A DNA stretch of 64,000 nucleotides from Dermatemys mawii (Eukaryota > Chordata > Testudines > Dermatemydidae): positions 14,316,489 to 14,380,488 of the forward strand of contig ML677366.1 in the NCBI GenBank assembly GCA_007922305.1, given 5' to 3'. Numbering within the stretch: position 1 is the stretch's first letter; the number at the start of each line of letters is the position of its first letter. Under the pieces are notes generated by a model. It searched no databases. It had not been told where the DNA came from and saw nothing but the letters and a program-made list of their open reading frames with translations. The position numbers and the translations under genes are program-made. This document shows positions 59,641-64,000 of the stretch, in pieces.

Positions 59641-60559
59641 TTTCCTAACTGTAGCAGTGCTCTTGATGGGACTCAGGTGCCATAAGGAGCATGCGGGTAC
59701 ATAAACGAGATAATTAGATCCTTCGGTGGCTACCTCTGTAGAATGACTGCAGTTTGAGAAGGCTTTATATGAACTATCATCTAATCTGAGAATTGGGGGT
59801 CTCCACCTCTAGGTTGGGTCACAGTGGCAGGAAAATGCCCACCTGTCCTGAGGATAATTAGGATGTCAGGGTCCAGGGCTGTCAAACTGTTAAAACTAAA
59901 GTTTGCAAGTCTTAATATTTAAAACAGGATGTTCAATGGAGGTGTTCTGGTTTGGTTGGGTTTTTATTTATTTTTGCCTTTGTTTTGAAGTTCGATGTAA
60001 AATGAAGGTATCAGAGGACCCCAGCCTAGCTGCTGCTGGCTGTGGAGCAGGGAAATGCATCCCTAGAGCTTGGGGTGCAGTGTGCTTCAGCAGCCCCCCA
60101 GGGATCCTTTATTCCTGCCCCTGCTGCTCCCTGGGAGGCAGGGATAAGGGATCCCCAGGAGGTTGTGGGGAAGTTTTGAGGCTGGCTCGCACTCATCGCC
60201 CTGAGTGGGGACCAAGTAGCTGCATTGCAGGGAGGGGATGCAGCCAGGATGCCGGGGTCCCCTCTCGGATGTGCTGTCCATGTGGACTTTCAACACTAAA
60301 ACTTTGTATGTGCTTGGGGTAAAGTGGGGTAGATGAAAGCACACTTGTGCAGCCCGGTCCACTTCAATTAGTGCAAAGCAGGCTAGTGCTGGGTCGATTG
60401 ACATCTCAGAACTGCACGCTCTTTGTCTAGACAAGCCCTCCAACTCTGTTGCTGGAATTCTAAGCAGAGAGGCCAAGGACTGAAACTGTGATGAATAAAG
60501 TATTACGTCAGCCATATAAGTGGTTTCACCTGTTCTGTGTTGAAAGTGAGGAAGGCCGG

Positions 60560-60705
60560 ACTTATATTTAAAGCATTGGACAGGATATCAGAAGATCTGG
60601 GTTCTGTTCCTGCCAATAGCGTATGGGGTGTGACATTTGGCAACTTACCCTCTGGTTACTACTCTATAAAATGGAGATAAATCATACTTCTTTATCTCAT
60701 TATTA
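60560..60705 (+). repeat. MIR-like SINE fragment
   Basis: 'aagcattggacaggatatcag', 'agatctgggttctgttcctg' (B-box-like), 'gtgtgacatttggcaactta' and 'ctataaaatggagataa' follow the MIR order of head, core and tail. Confidence 0.6.
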
Positions 60706-61829
60706 GCCCTCCTAATTATCCATTAGATTTTAAGGTACTACTATTGCCTGTTCTGTAGATGTATGGAGGCTGGGGGTTTTTGAGCTGTCAATCCGACATC
60801 TTTTATGAGCATTAATTTTGCCTTTAAAAATTGTTGGTTTTTATTTGTTTTGTTTAACCTACTGCGGTGTATTAGGCTTCAGAAATCTTTGAGACTATAT
60901 AATACATTTGAATCTAAGCCCTGGAACTTCTCTACTTTATTGCTACAGTAGTAACACCTTTGCTCTGACTGTAGTGTAGAGTAGTCAGTAAATTCCAAAA
61001 GTAATTTAACAACATCCTTGGGAATAAACTGAGTGTTTATAATGATGGAGACTGTAATGCGCTTTAAAAGCATGTGGGATTCAAAGAAAGCATGTCCAAG
61101 ATAATGTTAAAACAGAGATCCTTATAACTGAGCATGTGTTAGCTAATATCAGGCTTAGTTTAAACTGAAGATCTTTTTTTCTCCTGTGATGTTCATAGCT
61201 TTCCTACTACTGAATTGGTCCTTAATTCAGTCATAGTACAATGTATTATTTCAGTGCCTCTTGACTCAATTCTGTGGTGCTGTTTAATTTTAAAACTGTC
61301 TGCAAAGAAATAACTTGTATTAAAAGCATATATTTTTCTTATATTTCTAAATTAAAGTCAGAGATGAATTTCAGAATATAATTTTGATCTCAATGTTTGA
61401 ATATACAAATGAAAAATAGTATGCTTCAAGCTTTAATGTTTCTCTGCACTTCTTAATAAGACAGTTTTGCTGTAGAGAGGATATTGCTGATTTTTCATTT
61501 CAGTGAGAAAAATATTGTAAGGTTTGGGTAGACAAGGAAAAACAACAGTAATTCTAAAACAGTCATATGCAAAATAAGGTTATTGATGTAGCCAGTTTCT
61601 AGGAGGATAGATGTGGCATTATTTGTCATTATGAAGACAAATTCAATTCTTTTACTTTAGTGGTTTGTGAAGAAAAGGTGTGTGTGGTACAGGGTAACTT
61701 TTTAGATTTAAATAATTACAAAGTGAAAAGTACAGTAAATACATTAATTCAACATTAACTTATGAAAATTAGCATGCTAATAAAATCAATGCTAGTAAGG
61801 TGAGAAAAGATGATCTTGTATTTAAGTTA

Positions 61830-62090
61830 CTGGACTGGGACTTAGGTGATCTGGGTTCAGTTCCTGTCTGACCTTGGGGAAGTCAGTGAATCTTTCTGTG
61901 CCTCTGTAAAATGACTCCCTTTCTCTCCCTCTTTGTCCATCTCTTTAAATTTTTATTTAGATTGTATGCTCTATGGTGCAGGTCCTGTCTCTCACTATAT
62001 GTTCTATTCTCCTTGTCTCCAGTGCAATGTTGCTTATGCAGTTTGGAATTGTTTTCTTTTTCCTAATAATAAATGTAAGTACAATAAATT
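61830..62090 (+). repeat. MIR-like SINE with L2-type tail
   Basis: 'gactgggacttaggtgatctgggttcagttcctg' (tRNA-like head with B box), 'gaccttggggaagtcagtgaatctttctgtgcctctgtaaaatg' (MIR core), 'tagattgtatgctctatggtgcaggtcctgtctc' and an A/T-rich end with 'aataataaatg'. Confidence 0.7.
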
Positions 62091-64000
62091 ACACTGAAAA
62101 AACTACCAGAATAGCAATCCATAATGAATGGAATGTCTGCTTCTAAATATCAGTGGGGACTTGTAAGGCCAGATCCTCAGTCCAAATTGGGGTACATTAC
62201 ACCAGCAGAGGATCTGCCTATTAGAGTATCATTATGAAGGGGTTTCCTAGCTGTGTGCATTGGTGAAATCAGCCAGTATCCAGATTATACGTTAAAAGCT
62301 AATCTCCAGGTATCTACGAGCTCCTTTTTGAATCCGGGAGATACCAGCCTTTCTTTGGGAAAGGAGGCCTACATAGTGTGTACAGAGGAAAATCCTTTGC
62401 ATTGTAAGTAGGTTTAGGTTTACTATTGAAATGTTTTCATATTCCGGAGGTATAGGAAGGCCTCCTTTTATTAACCTGTTTCTACAATCCCATCTTCCTT
62501 CCCTTTTGTCTGCTTTTTTGTTTCTTTTCTTTTCTGTTTCCTTTGCCTTTTTGTTCAGATCACTCCATTTTCTTTCCATCTGGTACAGACACTCTGTCAG
62601 AGTTAACTCTGGTGCTGGGCTCAGCAGTGCTCTTGCTTCTCAATTACTGTTATTTAAACAAATGCTGGTCTTGCACTGTTGCTTCTCTCAAGTGCTAAGA
62701 GCACTTCAGAAAGTCCCATCACTATTCAGTAGGTAGAGCTAGCAGCCTTCTCTAAGGGAAGGTGAGGCTTTCTTGTTCTTACCACTAACCATGCTGTCTT
62801 CCATAGAAAGCAGTTTAAGTGCAGAGTATTATTATTAGTGGTAGTTGGCTCAAGATTGGGAACATCTACTAAATTAGATGTGCACTCCATGAACACATAC
62901 ATTTCGCTCTTCTGCTCAAGGACAGGTCACTATTTTGCACTTTAAATTACAGATTTGTGCTGCCAGTCCTTTCCTCAACTAAATTTCAAACACATCTGAC
63001 AAAATCATATACAGAAGTTGTCATCTTTCTCTAATAAAGCCAGTGGAGAGTTGAAGTGTTTAATTGCTGACTCTACTGGCATACACATTGTAAGGCTTTT
63101 AAGGTAAGTTGTTCTTACAGAACGCCTGGAACAGTCAGTAATTAATAACTGGGTCATCATTCATATGTTAATTACACTGTAATTTGTCTGTTTGTCTTTG
63201 CTAGTGGTACAAATGCTTGTTTAAATGTTCCTTTACACTTTAACAGTAATATTTGCTTACTGGCAGACTCAAAATATATCTGTAGAGTTTGACCATCAGT
63301 TACATGCAAATATTTTATGGGAAGAGGCATGCCAACAAATGACTGATGCTGCAAAGACCTAAAATGCTGCATTGTTGTATTACTGAGGATAAAAAACCAA
63401 AATCACTTTTATTGTATATCCAATAGAATGAAAAGTCGATTGATGAAAAACAGCCTCCAGTTTTGTTCCCAGAAGTTATTAGGAATACAGTTTTGGGGTG
63501 CAAATAATTACATGTGGATTTTAAACCACCTAGACTTATTACTGTCTAGGTAGATGGGTATCTGTCTGAGTGCAGTAAAATGCTCTTGCAGTGCTGCGTG
63601 CTTGCAAAGTTGCACCCACTGATATATCTGGGTGCAAAATCAAAAGGCTGAGGTCTGGCCATAATTAAAAATCAGGGTCAGATTGTTTGAGGATGCAAGG
63701 AGAAGTATCTTCTTATGATTGGATCATATGTCAGCTGAGATTGGGGCCTCTAGATGTTAAGGCAATAAAAAAATAACTGGGTGAAACATCATTGACTGTG
63801 TGATCCAGTATAACACCTCCCATCTCGAAGAGGGGCAGTGTAATAAAGCCATGGCACACTGGAAGGCTGTTAAGAGACTGATATTTTGTTCTCAATCACC
63901 TGATATGGGTCAGGGTTACAAAAGCTCATGCCATTGTCATATGGCAAAGGTCAGTATAGTCCATTGACTAGCTGCTGCATGTAATAGTAGCCACTGGATA

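Larger units (their letters stand above)
52835..64000 (+). other. ARNT2: ARNT2 intron 1 (5' part)
   Basis: The intron starts at the GTGAGT donor and runs off the window. I found no second exon (expected to begin with AA then codons for MASDIPGSV). It contains several repeats listed separately, G and T homopolymers at 53761-53772 and 54053-54065, and no recognised gene. Confidence 0.85.

Overview
This is vertebrate nuclear DNA, almost certainly from a turtle (Testudines, probably Cryptodira). It is gene-poor and AT-rich, with spliced genes and many interspersed repeats. The repeats point to a turtle: decayed CR1 LINEs, a tRNA-derived SINE with a CR1-like 3' tail (the tortoise Pol III/SINE type), many GC-rich non-autonomous hAT elements, palindromic MITEs and solo LTRs. 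There are no bacterial, phage, plasmid or CRISPR features.

Three protein-coding genes are supported, and none is apparent from long open frames. (1) The last coding exon of FAH (fumarylacetoacetate hydrolase, + strand) is at 4033-4112, with a short 3' UTR; positions 1-4032 are FAH intron. (2) A complete 59-codon reading frame on the - strand at 11741-11920 encodes CTXND1, a cortexin-like single-pass membrane microprotein. (3) Coding exon 1 of ARNT2 (+ strand) is at 52804-52834, inside a CpG island of about 52272-53250; the rest of the window is ARNT2 intron 1. From memory, the order and orientation FAH(+), CTXND1(-), ARNT2(+) match human 15q25.1, so the three calls support each other.

Layout. 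1-4.2 kb: FAH 3' end with a CR1 in the intron. 4.2-11.2 kb: intergenic, with a truncated hAT, a solo LTR (7534-8218), two abutting hAT elements, a SINE and a Tigger-like element. 11.2-12 kb: CTXND1 coding exon and its downstream side. 12.4-23.2 kb: four hAT elements, all flanked by 8-bp target duplications, though decayed for the copy at 18117. 23.2-50 kb: mostly single-copy or very old sequence, with a nested pair of hATs (29022-30176), a candidate CTXND1 5' exon (32179-32560, - strand), a perfect 23-bp hairpin (33816-33867), a hAT-like element (38441-38830) and two more solo LTRs. 50.5-52.3 kb: a hAT, then a CR1 running up to the ARNT2 CpG island. 52.8-64 kb: ARNT2 intron 1 with several repeats.

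The genes are neighbours and not a pathway: FAH does the last step of tyrosine catabolism, CTXND1 is a small membrane protein of unknown function, and ARNT2 is a neural bHLH-PAS transcription factor. I found no new molecular system. The points most worth checking are the CTXND1 gene, its possible distal exon, the hairpin, and the target-site signature of the hAT elements.
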